Positions 13,962 through 24,551 are shown, numbered from the stretch's first letter. The stretch: 64,000 nucleotides of DNA from Amphibalanus amphitrite (GCF_019059575.1 NW_024881598.1:558001-622000); one strand, 5' to 3'. The notes: generated by a model from the sequence alone, not told the origin. Numbers and translations are program-made.

Positions 13962-15604
13962 ACGAGTAGACCACGTGAAGCCGCCAAGTGCACGCAGCCA
14001 GCAGTCGTTGATGCTGCGCGCAAAAGCTGCTGACCAAATCTTAACCGTTGCAAGTTTTGTCTTTAAGTAGAATTAGACAAAAACACCCGCAAATGGTGGT
14101 TATAAACTCATGAAGTGTGCGAAGGAAGAACTAGGTATTGTGCCAAAGGTCATTTCAGTCACTTTTATATCGGAGTCGATTTCTGAAAGAACCGCGGGCC
14201 GGAACACGATGTAAGTCGCTGATACCAGCCGCGGGCCGGACGTCAGATGGTCGCGGGCCGGATCCAACCGTCACCCACCTGGCCGGATCCGGCCCGCGGG
14301 CGGTATGTCGACCCCTGACCTAGAAGGCCTTAAAATCGGGTATTAATCTCTGCTTTTTGTAACGGCGCACACGCTCGTTTTCTCCGCGACGCGCTAGCTC
14401 CACCAGTGGCGAAACGGCGATGGGAGGGGGGGGGGTCGTACCCGCCCCCCTCGGCCGGCGTGTACCTATGTAGAAAACAAATAGGTCCGGCGAGCAGTAG
14501 CGGCGGAACACCTTCAATTAACCCGCGCCCTGCTGGGGGGGGGTGTTTGAACACCCCCCCTTGTGGTTTTTCGCGAATATCTCAAAAACGGCGGCGCGGA
14601 GCGCCGCCGTTTTTGGTACACCTTATCATACATCAATTCTACACATGTTGTGAAAATTTCAGACCAAGGTCATTCAAGGTCAGGTCACCAGGTCACTTGA
14701 AGTGACCTCACCTCATAAAAAGTTTCAACGTCTGTCATAGCTACACCGAGTGACCGATCGCTTTGAAACTTTCAGCGATTGCTAAGAGCAATAGCATGTA
14801 CAAAATTTATATCTCAGAATTATGATATCGATGACCTAAGGTCAGGTCAATTTTGCGACCTCCCCGTTATAAGTCAATGGGAGAAAATTGAAATGCGCCT
14901 CTTTTGGACGAAAGACATTATAAACACTCCCAAACACTGAACTACAAGTGGTTTAGACACACTGAACATGAAAATGGTGTCCGTGACCCCTGTTTATGCC
15001 CTGAGGTCATCTTAGGTCACGAATGGTATTTAACAGTTTTTCGCAAATAACTTTTGATAGAGGCATACTAGAGCGATGAAAACGCCTTAGATGTGTTCAG
15101 CTCGACGATACGGATCGACTGATATGCAACATGACCCTTTCCGGTCAGGTCATGACCTTGACCTGAGGTCAAATTTTCAAGTTGACCTTTCAAGGTCAAG
15201 TTATAGTTCATTCGATGCGTCTTGACGAGAGGAACACGATGCCGGTAAAAGTAAGCTCGTACAAGGCTTGGGTCAAAAGTTATTGCAGAAAAACTGTTTC
15301 CGAAAAAATCGGCTATTTTTGCAGTTTTTGCCCCCTGCAGCAGGGCCTATTTTAACATGTTAACTGGGGTGGCAAAACCCACCCCAGTGGTGCGGTTTTC
15401 CACCCCAGTCGTCTTGCTTTGCCACCCCAGTGCAAAACAGCCCAAAAGTCTGCCCACAGATATTGGCTGCCGACAATCACGGAGGCGACACATTCTTGGG
15501 GCGAACTCAGCTTGACAGGGGGAAAAGGGCTCACTGAGGCGCCACCACCACCAATGGGATGCCCTCTCACTACTGGGGGCGCCCTGCCGCAACTGTGGCG
15601 CCCT

Positions 15605-15935
15605 ACTTTTTTATAAATTTAGCTTGAATGTTTGAATGGACGGATTGACAGAGCCGGAGCCCACGCTAAGCAGAGCTTGTTGCGTAGACCCCGACCCCTA
15701 CCGTCCGATCGCGCAATTCCGGGTAACGGAATAATTTAGATGCCTAAGTTTAACGTGCCCTTCAAAGCCGGACACAACCTGTCCCACTCAACTGACTTCA
15801 ACTGGCTGCGGCTGCTCCCACCAACCGCAGACCATCCCCGTCAGGAGTCTCAAATATCGAGCACCAGAGCGACTCGAACCCGGGCTCTCACTACCGGGAG
15901 TCCGGTGCTCTACCAACTGAGCTATGGGACTCTCT
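15605..15935 (-). mobile_element. tRNA-derived SINE-like segment
   Basis: Read on the minus strand, 15933 to 15861 has a tRNA-like head: GTCCCATAGCTCAGTTGGTA carries an A-box and GGGTTCGAGTC (15871-15881 inverted) a good B-box. Anticodon and T stems do not pair properly, so it is not a functional tRNA. About 250 bp of unrelated body follows, ending in an A/T-rich tail near 15605-15620. That is SINE layout; no clear target duplication was found. Confidence 0.5.
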
Positions 15936-16224
15936 GATTCGATTGGGACACACTACCGGCAATGGGGCGCCCTACCAGCACTTGGGCGCCTACCACGACT
16001 GAAGAGCCCTATCAACATTCGGGCGCCCAGACACGATTGGGGCGCCACACCACTACTGGGGCGCCAACTGCACCTTTGGGATCCCTATCAGTATCGGCCG
16101 CAAAATTAAATTTGTCATGTGGCTTTGAGACAGGCCGTGTGATCAACAATGGATTTTCAAACGCACGTGCACGCATTGCTTCTGACGAGGGTATTTCCAA
16201 GAGAAAAATCTGGCGAGCGGCGGT

Positions 16225-17115
16225 TTAACCCGCGCCCCGCTGGGGGTCCTGGATTTCCACGCCCTGCTGGGGGGGCGGGGATTTGAACACCCCCCTTCTA
16301 AGTCGGCTCCTGGGCCAAGTAGCGACACGCGGTAAGCGGCATCCGAAAGAACGTCAAAAACCATGACGAAAATACCCACTTGTTATTTTTTAGGTCAGGT
16401 CAAAGGTCAGGTCACCAAAGGTCATCAAAGGTCAAATTTTGTTATTTCAACATTTTTCGAAACTGCCGACGGACAACTCGGGAACCAATAGAGCTACAGC
16501 GCCGCGGAAAGGCGCAATCGATAGCTCTTTTACAGGGCTTTCTGAATAATGTTCTCAGGTTTGACCTCAGGTCAACGGTTTAGCCTCCAGAGTGCAAAAA
16601 CTTCGTTTTCTTCAATAACTTTTGACTCAAGAGAGACACGACAGTATTTTTGCCAGCATGGTGTTCCTCTCGTCTAGACGCGTCGAATGAACTATAATTT
16701 GACCTTGAAAGGTCAACTTGAAAATTTGACTACAGGTCAAGGTAATGACCTGACCGGAAAAGGTCGTGCTGCATATCAGTCGATCCGTATCGTCGACCCA
16801 AACACATCTAAGGCGTTTTCATCGCTCTAGCTTGCCTCTATCAGAAGTTATTAGCGAAAAACTGTTAGATACCATTCGTGACCTGATATGACCTCGGGGG
16901 CATAACGAGGGGTCACGGGTGCCATTTTCTGGTTCAGCGTGTCATGTTAACTCGTAATTTAGTGTTTGAAAATGTTTAGAATGGCGTTCGTCTAAAAGAG
17001 GCGCTTTTCAATTTTCTCCCATTGACTTATACCTAATGGAGAGGTCGAAAAATTGACCTGACCTTAGGTCATCGATATCGAAATTTCAAGATAAAGTGAC
17101 CTCGAGTGACGCCGG
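16225..17115 (-). mobile_element. TTAA element, subfamily A, reverse and truncated
   Basis: Starts with the double-module end (TTAACCCGCGCCCCGCTGGG, second module 27 bp inside). It continues as the reverse complement of 38468 downwards and fades near 17115, with the far end lost. AGGTCA-A-AGGTCA (a direct repeat spaced by 1) is at 16397-16409. It sits inside the hAT-like element 15341-17505. Confidence 0.75.
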
Positions 17116-18319
17116 CTTCTTGGTATGGGAAGGTGTTTATCATGGACGGATCGGGGGGGGGGATTTGAGGGCCATCGGCATAAGCAGTAAAAGTTCTCTG
17201 ACGAAAGGGGGTTGCACCATGCACAGCCGACTTTTGGCTTAATTCTTTCCATGCATCGCCCGAAAGAGCTATGTTAGAAAAAAACTATGCCAACAAAGGC
17301 CTCTAGACACTTTCCCGAAACGTTAGCCCTTACGTACTACCGTCACAAAAAAAGATTCTGAGACTCGATTGCGACGCCCCCCCCCCCATCGAAATGCTGC
17401 GCACAGCAGTATTTCGGTGGGGGGGGGGGGGAGGCGCCCACACAAGAGACAGGGGCGCCACCACTGCCTGGCCACCCCAGTCCAATTGTCTAAAAATAGG
17501 CCCTGCCCTGCAGGCAAAACCGTTGACGTTAGGTCAAATCTGAGAAAATTACTCAGAAAGGGCGTTAATAGGGCTATCGAGTGCGCCTTTCCGTGGCGCT
17601 GTAGCTCTATTGGTTCCCGAGTTATGCGTTGGCTTCTTGGAAATTGTTGACATTCGACCTGGAAATCGGCGAAATTTTGCCTTCAATGACCTCTGGTGAC
17701 CTGACCTTTGACCTGACCAAAAAATTGACCGAAGTGATTTCCTCATTATTTTTGACGCTCTTTCGAACGCCGCCTTCCGCGTATCGCTACGTGGCCCAGG
17801 AGCCGAGTTAGAAGGGGGGGTGTTCAAACACCCCCCCTCCCAGCAGGGCGTGGAAATCCAGGACCCCCAGCCGGGCGCGGGTTAAGGGGGGGCACGGCAC
17901 TGCCGACTTTTGGTCCCATTCTTTCCATGCAACGCCCATAGGGCTACTGTTAAAAGGCCAAAATTTAAGAGGGGAACGGTGCCCCGGTGCCCTCCCCGTT
18001 CCGCCGCCTATGCCGGCGAGGGCACAAGAGATTATATTGTCATTCAACGACCGCGAAAAAAAGAATGTCCGGGACACAAATGATATGGAATGTTACAATT
18101 GTCGGCTCCCAAATACAATAGCTTCACCTGACTGAGTGATCTCATCTGCCATGACTTCAAAAGTTTCGATCATCCATTCCATGCATTAAATTCGTCATTC
18201 ACTTAAGATGGTCTGATATTTCTTCATGGTTTTATTCAATTGAATAAAACCACAACCATTCTGAACCAAAACCACAACCATATTCAATTGAATTAACCAC
18301 ATTAATGTGGTTAACCACA

Positions 18320-18838
18320 TTTGTGGACGAATGTTTGCGGAGACGAAGATAGCGCAGACAAAGATTTGCGGACGAAGATTTGCGGACGAAGAAATGCGTG
18401 GACGAGAAATGCGGACGAAGATTTGCGGACGAAGATTTGCTGGGACGAAGATTTGCGTGGACGAAGAAATGCGGACGAAGATTTGCGTAGACGAAGAAAT
18501 GCGTTGACGAAAAAATGCGGACGAAGATTTGCGGACGAAGATTTGCGGGGACGAAGATTTGCGGACGAAGATATGCGCAGACGAAGATTTGCGTGGACGA
18601 AGAAATGCGGACGAAGATTTGCGTAGACGAAGAAATGTGAGGACGAAAAAATGCTTGACGAAGAAATGCGCGTACGAAGAAATGCGGATACGAAAAAATG
18701 CGCTACGAATATTTGCGCTTACGAAGAAATGCGAGACGAAGTTATGCGACACGAATAAATGCGCCGACGAAAATTTGCGGACGAAGAAATGCGGACGAGG
18801 AATTGCGCGACGAAGAATTGCCATACGAAGATTTGTCC
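18320..18838 (-). repeat. TTCGTC-type short tandem array, right arm
   Basis: Inverted counterpart of 12367-12830 (units such as GACGAAGATTTGCG). The 242-codon minus-strand frame running through it is a repeat artefact. Just inside (about 18230-18315) the right arm has an extra AT-rich stretch with 'ttcaattgaat' palindromes absent from the left arm. Confidence 0.9.
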
Positions 18839-19386
18839 GGTTACGTGGTTGCCGATATGAATTGAATTGCTGGCGAATTCCAAGCTTGGTTGTTTTGATT
18901 TGATATTTTATGTCACTATGCAAATGTAAGTAACTTGTCTCCCCAAAGTAGGTACTTTCTTGACGGCCAACAGATCGCTTGTGTTGAGAGACACTTCAAC
19001 TTGGACTTGGGCGTTACCATTGACTGCCAATTAAAGTTTCATGAACATATCAGGGATGGGGTTCATAAATCTAGTGGTTTGGCACATAATCTGTTGAAGT
19101 TGACTGCCGTTTGTGCAAGTTTATGCTGTTCCTGTTGCTTACTCGCATCCATCCAATGCTTGAATATTGCTCTTGTGTCTGGCACACTGGCTACATGGAA
19201 GATATGCGACTCTTGGAGAAGGTTCAGCGTCGCTGGACTAAGCAAATCAATGCCCTAGCCTCATTGAGTTACGCTGATTGCTAGCAGTAGCTGAAGTTGT
19301 ATTCGGTTCAGGGTCGATTGACACATGCTGATCTCATTCAGTATTGGAAGGTCTTCAATGGAAAGTCTTGTATTGCTGCTAATGAA

Positions 19387-19540
19387 GGACGCCGGTGAAA
19401 ACAGGGCGCCGGAGGGCATATTAGTCACGTGACATTTGTGACTTCTCCCCCTTCGTGGGCCTTCCACATGCCAAACGTCACGTGTAAATTTCACGAACCT
19501 TGATCAAATCGCCCCAGGCGCCCTGTTTTCACCGTCGTCC
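19387..19540. mobile_element. hAT-type MITE (154 bp) inside the LINE
   Basis: 24-bp terminal inverted repeats with one mismatch (left begins GGACGCCGGTGAAAACAGGG). Flanked by perfect 8-bp CTAATGAA at 19379-19386 and 19541-19548. The LINE codons read ..GCT AAT GAA CTG TTC.. once the insert and one duplicate are removed, an internal control for the borders. Confidence 0.93.
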
Positions 19541-19691
19541 CTAATGAACTGTTCCTGTGTCCCCAGACTCTCACAAGAGGTCACTCTCACAAGATCTTTC
19601 CCTTGCAAATACGCACAGATGTTAGGAAGCATTTTTTTCATCGTGAGATGTATTAATATTTGGAATGGCCCCCCCACGGACCAGTCTGCAA

Positions 19692-19929
19692 AAGGTGGCA
19701 GGGAGCTTGACGAGATTTTCGGGGCAGACAAAATTCTGCCCTGAATCAGGGTGCTGAGAGCCCCGTTGCAGCCCAATTCTTGTTCCCAAATGGGATAATT
19801 GCCCCAGGGCAGCCCAGCTCCCATCTTTTTCTTATCTCTGCCTCAAGATTTCTCATTCCTGCCCCGATTTCTGCCCCGATTGTGAGAGCTGCCCCGACGA
19901 GATCTCGTCAAAACCTGCCATGTTTTTCA
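19692..19929. mobile_element. Small inverted-repeat element inside the LINE
   Basis: About 240 bp with imperfect inverted ends sharing GGCAGG, GACGAGAT and CGGGGCAG near both borders. It separates the LINE segment ending near 'ggcccccccacggaccagt' from the final segment starting 'ggcccacggaggcagt'. These two flanks look like an imperfect target duplication. Borders are accurate to about 5-10 bp. Confidence 0.5.
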
Positions 19930-20088
19930 GCCTGGCCCACGGAGGCAGTATGTGCTCCAAATCTTTCTAGATTCAAGCAGGCCCTGCATGACACTTTGCA
20001 TGGGAGTTTGTTCACCTATGTCTAATCTTCTTGAATTTTTTGAGGCTCGGCTCTGGCACAGGCTCCAGAGCTGCTGTTTGGTCCTGAC

Positions 20089-20354
20089 TAGTGATGTCAA
20101 TTACGGAAAATTGGAATACCGATACCAAACCAACTACCAACCAAAACCACGGGAAAATACCAAAACCAAACCAACTTGGGAAAATGAGGGAAATACCAAC
20201 TTTTTACCGATTTCTTAGCCTCTTATACATTAGTGAGGGTTAATGATACCAACAAAATACCAAACACATTACAATTGAAATACCAAATGCCAAGTTGGTA
20301 TCGGTTTGGTATCGGTATAGGTACCAAAAAGTTGGTATCCGATTGACATCTCTA
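20089..20354. mobile_element. hAT-type MITE (266 bp)
   Basis: Ends TAGTGATGTCAAT and ATTGACATCTCTA with perfect 8-bp GTCCTGAC duplications at 20081-20088 and 20355-20362. The interior is a degenerate array around 'ataccaaa'. The flanking 20034-20088 and 20363-20671 are unassigned; the latter is GC-rich with no recognisable product. Confidence 0.93.
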
Positions 20355-20671
20355 GTCCTGACAATGCTGTTGAGAGCTGCAGCTACCGCTCGGTCTGTGT
20401 GGCAGCCACGACCACCCGGTCCGCCCCGCGGAGGACGACCGCGTCACGCGGAGCTCGTGCCGTACCGGGAAACAATGCCGGACGGCAGGTGGGCACTGGG
20501 CAGCTTCGGCGGCCAGCTACCCAATCTTTGATGCACATTATATCAAATTGGATATCAGCACCCCGAAAACCGCACAACGTTCGTTTAAGAAGTTCTTGCG
20601 GGTTCCGATTTGCCCGACTTTTGGGTTATTGACGGGCGTTGATCTGGAAAGGCAACCAATGACCTAGGAGA

Positions 20672-23000
20672 TTAACCCGCGCATGACTGGGGGGGGGGGG
20701 CTCTACAGAGCCCCCCTCCCGTTTTTCGGCAATATCTTCTAAACCGTTTGACGGATCAACACGAAATTTGCAACAACCTGAGCGGCATCAATTTGACACC
20801 TTGTGTTAAAATTTCAACTTTCTAGCTACCATAGTTTGGCCGGAAATGACGTCAGAGTGACGTCATGTCGGCCGATTTTGATGCAAAATATATAATTACG
20901 TCAAACGCTCTCAGGAGCTTAGTTTTAAAGCTAGATCGAATTTCTTTGCATCAGTGGACTACAAATAGGTACCGTAAAATGGGGTGTTAAGGGACAGTGG
21001 GGTGATAAGGGACAGTTGCGTGGGAAAAACTTTGAGTCATGCTAAGTTCCTAATTTGAGAAGGTTAAATAAAAACTTGAGTGTGATAGTTGACACTGTTT
21101 TGTTCTTGACTATAGGACAAAATGGCATGGTTTTTCATGCAAGTGATTTGGTTAAAAAATGGTTTTGAAAATCATGCTACATTTTCACAAAATTGACATC
21201 TCCAAAACTCTGTGTGTATCACATAAACTAGTAGGTGTATAGGTGAAATAAATGCATAGGTGTATTGTCACATGTATTGCACATGTTTCCTGAAAAACTT
21301 ATACAAATCCACCCATTCATTCATCATCCTCTTCCTCTCTTCTGGACACATGCATATTTTGAGGTGGATGTGGGGAGCTAAGGGACAGGAAATAGAAAAT
21401 AAAAAAATAATATCTAAATATATTTTCATAGTTTTCTTTCAGTAGGCATGGAAAACACCAAATTCCACATAAAATGCTGGCAAGTTCATGCTTTTATCTC
21501 CAACACATCTTAAGCTATATAACAAAACACCTCAAAAGTCCCGTAACACTCTATTTAACAATGATGGGTCAATGAAATGTGATGTCATCATAAAAAGGCC
21601 AAAACAAACAGGGCAACATAATGACAAGTGACTAGCTTCAAAATGGGTTTTTGTTGATGACAGAAGGGTACTTTTTGGTTCTGTTTACCTTATAATTAGC
21701 ACATTTTCCAGAAGCGTAAACTGCATTACATGTAATTGGCTAAAAAGGTCATTAGTTATGAATGAACCTGACTTGTTTTGTGACAGAATATGCAAAACAT
21801 TTCAATAAATAAATTGTGTGGCCTTTCACACTCCAATTGTGAGCATTTGATGACCATTTCTTGGAATAATATGTGTCCCTTAACACCCCACATTGGGGTG
21901 CTAAGGGACAGTGATGAAAAATAATAAAAAATAATATGCATGTATATACCTATTTTTAAAAATTTAATGTAGCAGGCATGTAGAGCACCAAATTCCACAT
22001 AAAATGCTGCTAAGTTGATGCTTCTATCCCCAACCCTTCTTGAGTTATATAGCAAAACACCTCAAAACTGTCCCTTAACACCCCGTTTTACGGTACACGT
22101 ATCTATCAAACTACTGTCTCGATTTTTCGAATTTTTAAAATTTTGAAAAATATATTTTTTATAATTACAAAAAAATATATTTTTTGATTTTTTCAAAAAG
22201 CTTTTGATATTTCGCAAAAACCGGAATATATGTGATAGAAAACACACTGATAAACTACTCTAGCAAGTTTTAGCTCAATACCTTCAAAAATAGCCAAGTT
22301 ATTTGCATTATTGTCAAAATGTTAAAATTATAATTTTTTTTTTTCAAAACCATTTTCAGTACGTTTTTGACATTGCACAGCAATATAAATGGCACCATCG
22401 TGTTCCTGAACGCAAACAGCATCTGATTGGCACCTTTTTGTTGAAAGATTTCATTTTCGAAATTTGACCTTTTCTGACCTGAAAGTGACCTGACCTCCGG
22501 TAAATTCAGCTGAAAATGACCTCAAATGACACAGACGATATTGTTTTCGAAATCTACGAGTAAAATGGACCATAAAACATGCGTTACGTGACCGATCCAT
22601 GATATATAATTTTCGTGACCTAGGATGACCTGACCTTGACCTGAAAAATTCGAAGTAAAAGTCCGGTACCCTCAGGGTATCTAAGGCATATATCAAGGAG
22701 TGCGTAAACCAAAATGAGCTTGATCGGACTTGTCAGCCGGCGGTCAGAGCCTAAATTGTGAACAAGCAAAAATGCTCATACTTTTTACTTTGACCTGATC
22801 TGTGACGTCATCGGTGACCTCGAGGTCAATAAAAACAGGTTTCTCTCGACAGTTTTTTCCAGGGCTATCAGACGCCGTTTGAATTTTGACGATCGGTCCA
22901 GTAGTTTCGGAGATAGGAGGGGAGGGGCTCTGGAGAGCTCCAGAGCCCCCCCCGTCACTCGCGTTATGGAAAATAGGTACCCCAGTCATGCGCGGGTTAA
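20672..23000 (+). mobile_element. TTAA element, subfamily B, split by a TA element
   Basis: Left end TTAACCCGCGCATGACTGGG plus a palindrome G-run-CTCTACAGAG-C-run. The right end has the same module twice, 31 bp apart here (27 bp in the sister copy at 58336-59524; this copy has four extra bases). Without the 20972-22093 insertion the length is about 1.2 kb. Two TGACGTCA sites lie near 20847 and 20858, one near 22803, with clusters of TGACCT near 22465-22640. Confidence 0.88.
20972..22093. mobile_element. Tc1/mariner-type MITE with TA duplication (1122 bp)
   Basis: 26-bp terminal inverted repeats with one mismatch (start CCGTAAAATGGGGTGTTAAG). Flanking TA is at 20970-20971 and 22094-22095. The sister element near 58628 has the uninterrupted sequence. 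Internal copies of the end motif ('ggggtgctaagggacag' near 21893, 'gctaagggacag' near 21376) and a duplicated block around 21485-21550 / 22015-22075 show internal duplication. AT-rich, no transposase. Confidence 0.92.
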
Positions 23001-23507
23001 AATTCGTTATCATCGGCTGTCTCTCGTCATGGACAACAAGCTGGTTTTTTATGTGAAGCACTAACTCGATCAGGGGGTGGGAGATATATTTATTTAGCCC
23101 TTGATGTGGCCTAGTGGGTAAGGTGTGGGTTTCGTGCGCCAGGGACTTCGGGGCCGGATACTTCCAAGGCGCTTAACCCGCGCCTGGCAATGGGCGAGAG
23201 GTGGCCTTGCCAGACTCGGGTGAACCATGTCACCATCTACCTGCGATACGTCAGACTTCCCATAAAATTATCAATGGCGAACCGGGCGCTGGGACTGGGA
23301 AGGTCGGGTGGTTGGTCTGTAGGGGCATTCGTAACAAGCAATGCCCAGCTGACATCACAGTCACCCTGCACCCACTCATCCATTCGGACTGGATTTGTAT
23401 TAGAAATATACCTACCTGGTGTCTGATGGGCCGGGACAAAATAGATGCGCTGGCGCCGTGACGTGAATATGTGCCCGGCGCGGTACTACGCGCCTGGTGA
23501 TTACGAG
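23001..23507. other. Unassigned sequence with a SINE-like start
   Basis: 'gtggcctagtgggtaaggtg' near 23105 resembles a tRNA A-box, but no good B-box follows. TTAACCCGCGCCTGGCAATG at 23173 resembles a TTAA-element end, but no partner end or TGACCT-rich interior follows. No product assigned. Confidence 0.35.
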
Positions 23508-24550
23508 CGAGCGAGCGCAGCGAGCGAAGCGAGTCTTTTCAATATAACGGAAAAATCTCAGTATGAGCGGCCCGGCCCGGCCCGGCCCGGCCTGTAACGC
23601 TTTTGAGAGGCTTATATCTCAGCAACCGCTGGACCGATTGGCCTGCGGTCTTTTTTGCTGGGTAGCCCCATCCCTTCTACCCCGTAATTGAATACTTTTG
23701 ATACATCTCAGTGACCGTCGTGGCACGTGCCACGTGAAAAGTCAAGGGTGTTCAAGCTGTATTGCAAAAGTAGTGATTTTGAGAGGCTCATATCTCAGCA
23801 GCCGCTTGGGCGATTGACTTGCGGTAATTTTTGTAGGGTAGCAGCTTCCCTTCTACCAAAAATAGGATACTCTCGATGCATGTGGGTCATTCCCAGTGCA
23901 CGTGCAAAATACAACAATAAGAGGTGTCAAATTTGTTCCCATTTTAATAACTCGGTAATTACTGGGGCGATTTCGCTGAAACTGGGCATACAGGTAGGCA
24001 CCCACCAGGCAATGCATTCCCATGTGTTGCGGTTAAGGTGCTACCGCACGTGCGCACGTGCAGGGGGCGCTTCCAGATCTCGAGAACGGCTGGGCCGATT
24101 GCGCTCAAATTTGGTACACGGTTGGGGACCAGTTTGTAGGGTGCCGTGCAAAAGTCAGTTTGGACCCCGTTTGCACGTGCGCACGTGCAGAATGCCGCTT
24201 CCAGATCTCAGGAACGGCTGGGCCGATTGCGTTCAAATTTGGCACACCGCTAGCGACCGGTTAGAATGGTGCTTTGCGCAAGCCCGTTGGAAGTACCCTC
24301 TCGCCCTTCCGCACGTGCAGGGCTCACTGTCTCGCTCGCTCGTGCTTCGCCCAAAAGGCGTTTTACTGGTATTGAAAAGACTCGCTTCGCTCGCTGCGCT
24401 CGCAGCGAGCGCAGCGAGCGAAGTGAGTGTTTTCAATATAACGGGAAAATCTCAGTATGAGCGGCCCGGCCCGGCCCGGCCTGTAACGCTTTTGAGAGGC
24501 TTATATCTCAGCAACCGCTGGACCGATTGGCCTGCGGTCTGCGGTCTTTT
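23508..24550 (+). repeat. Modular repeat with CACGTG-rich units and flanking direct repeats
   Basis: A block of about 140 bp (GCGAGCGCAGCGAGCGAAG..., then ggcccggcccggcc and an 'aaccgctggaccgattgg' segment) occurs at 23508-23650 and again at 24403-24545. Between them are diverged units of about 115-130 bp. Each has a 'cgctgggccgattgcg' core and CACGTG; two carry GCACGTGCGCACGTGC (near 24047 and 24174). A reverse-orientation relative is at 43437-44035. The long frame through it shows no homology I recognise. Confidence 0.7.
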
Positions 24551-24551
24551 T

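Larger units (their letters stand above)
15341..17505. mobile_element. hAT-like non-autonomous element with nested cargo
   Basis: Terminal inverted repeats start CAGGGCCTATTTT at 15341 and end with the inverse at 17505, and both ends also share 'ctggggtggc'. It is flanked by perfect 8-bp CCCTGCAG (15333-15340 and 17506-17513). The uninterrupted paralogue at about 38090 reads straight through this site. Cargo: a GGCGCC-rich short repeat array (about 15535-15605, 15960-16080, 17430-17460), a tRNA-derived segment, a truncated subfamily A element and a decayed S-like segment near 17200-17290. No transposase. Confidence 0.85.
14518..17885 (+). mobile_element. TTAA element, subfamily A, interrupted
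   Basis: Left end TTAACCCGCGCCCTGCTGGG followed by a palindromic G-run-TGTTTGAACA-C-run; the right end is its inverse with a second module 27 bp inside. The interior matches the uninterrupted copy at 37300-38468 until an hAT-like element (15341-17505) enters with an 8-bp duplication. Without that insertion it is about 1.2 kb. It has no coding capacity and is rich in TGACCT/AGGTCA, including the perfect palindrome AGGTCATGACCT at 15147-15158. A GC stem-loop with an 11-bp stem and GGA loop lies near 14583-14608. Confidence 0.85.
14495..18012 (+). mobile_element. Element S, right-arm copy split by a TTAA element
   Basis: Begins CAGTAGCGGCGGAAC and ends GTTCCGCCGCCTATG, flanked by perfect 8-bp duplications CCGGCGAG (14487-14494 and 18013-18020). 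The split point is the TTAA that the intact copy at 44967 retains in 'ttcgattaaggggg'. With the 14518-17885 insertion removed it is a normal copy of about 160 bp. Confidence 0.8.
12367..18838. mobile_element. Foldback-type element with long inverted arms
   Basis: The segment 12367-13612 is repeated in inverted orientation at 14087-18838; the right arm is interrupted by a TTAA element at 14518-17885. The central loop is 13613-14086. Outer ends are GGACAAATCTTCG on the left and its reverse complement at 18831-18838 on the right. From outside in, each arm has a TTCGTC-type short-repeat array, a unique stretch, a 160-bp hAT-like MITE and about 400 bp of GC-rich sequence containing the block at 13378-13563 / 14138-14323. 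Arms built of short tandem repeats are the hallmark of foldback elements. No transposase is visible and flanking duplications are unclear; both flanks share GGTTGCCG, which could be a remnant of one. Confidence 0.75.
18950..20033 (+). pseudogene. Non-LTR retrotransposon (LINE) ORF2 C-terminal remnant
   Basis: A reverse-transcriptase C-terminal region can be read across several frameshifts. Landmarks are DLGVTIDCQLKFHEHI, MLEYCSCVWHTGYMEDMRLL, QRRWTKQINALASLSYAD and HSHKIFPLQIRTDVRKHFF, then a terminal segment APNLSRFKQALHDTLHGSLF and stop. These are the usual closing motifs of LINE ORF2. Two small DNA elements interrupt it, at 19387-19540 and about 19692-19929. Removing the first restores the frame exactly. 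It is an inactive, 5'-truncated copy. Confidence 0.8.

Noticed and set aside
15861-15933. A functional tRNA gene on the minus strand
   Set aside because: A and B boxes are good, but the anticodon and T stems do not pair and a body plus tail follows. It is better explained as a SINE head.
18195-18923. A 242-codon minus-strand frame rich in Ser-Ala-Phe-Leu-Arg repeats (and its counterparts at 12321-12824)
   Set aside because: It lies wholly in the TTCGTC short-repeat array. All phases are similarly open, and there is no start context or homology.
23173-23507. Another TTAA element starting TTAACCCGCGCCTGGC
   Set aside because: No 27-bp second module, no G-run palindrome, no TGACCT-rich interior and no far end.
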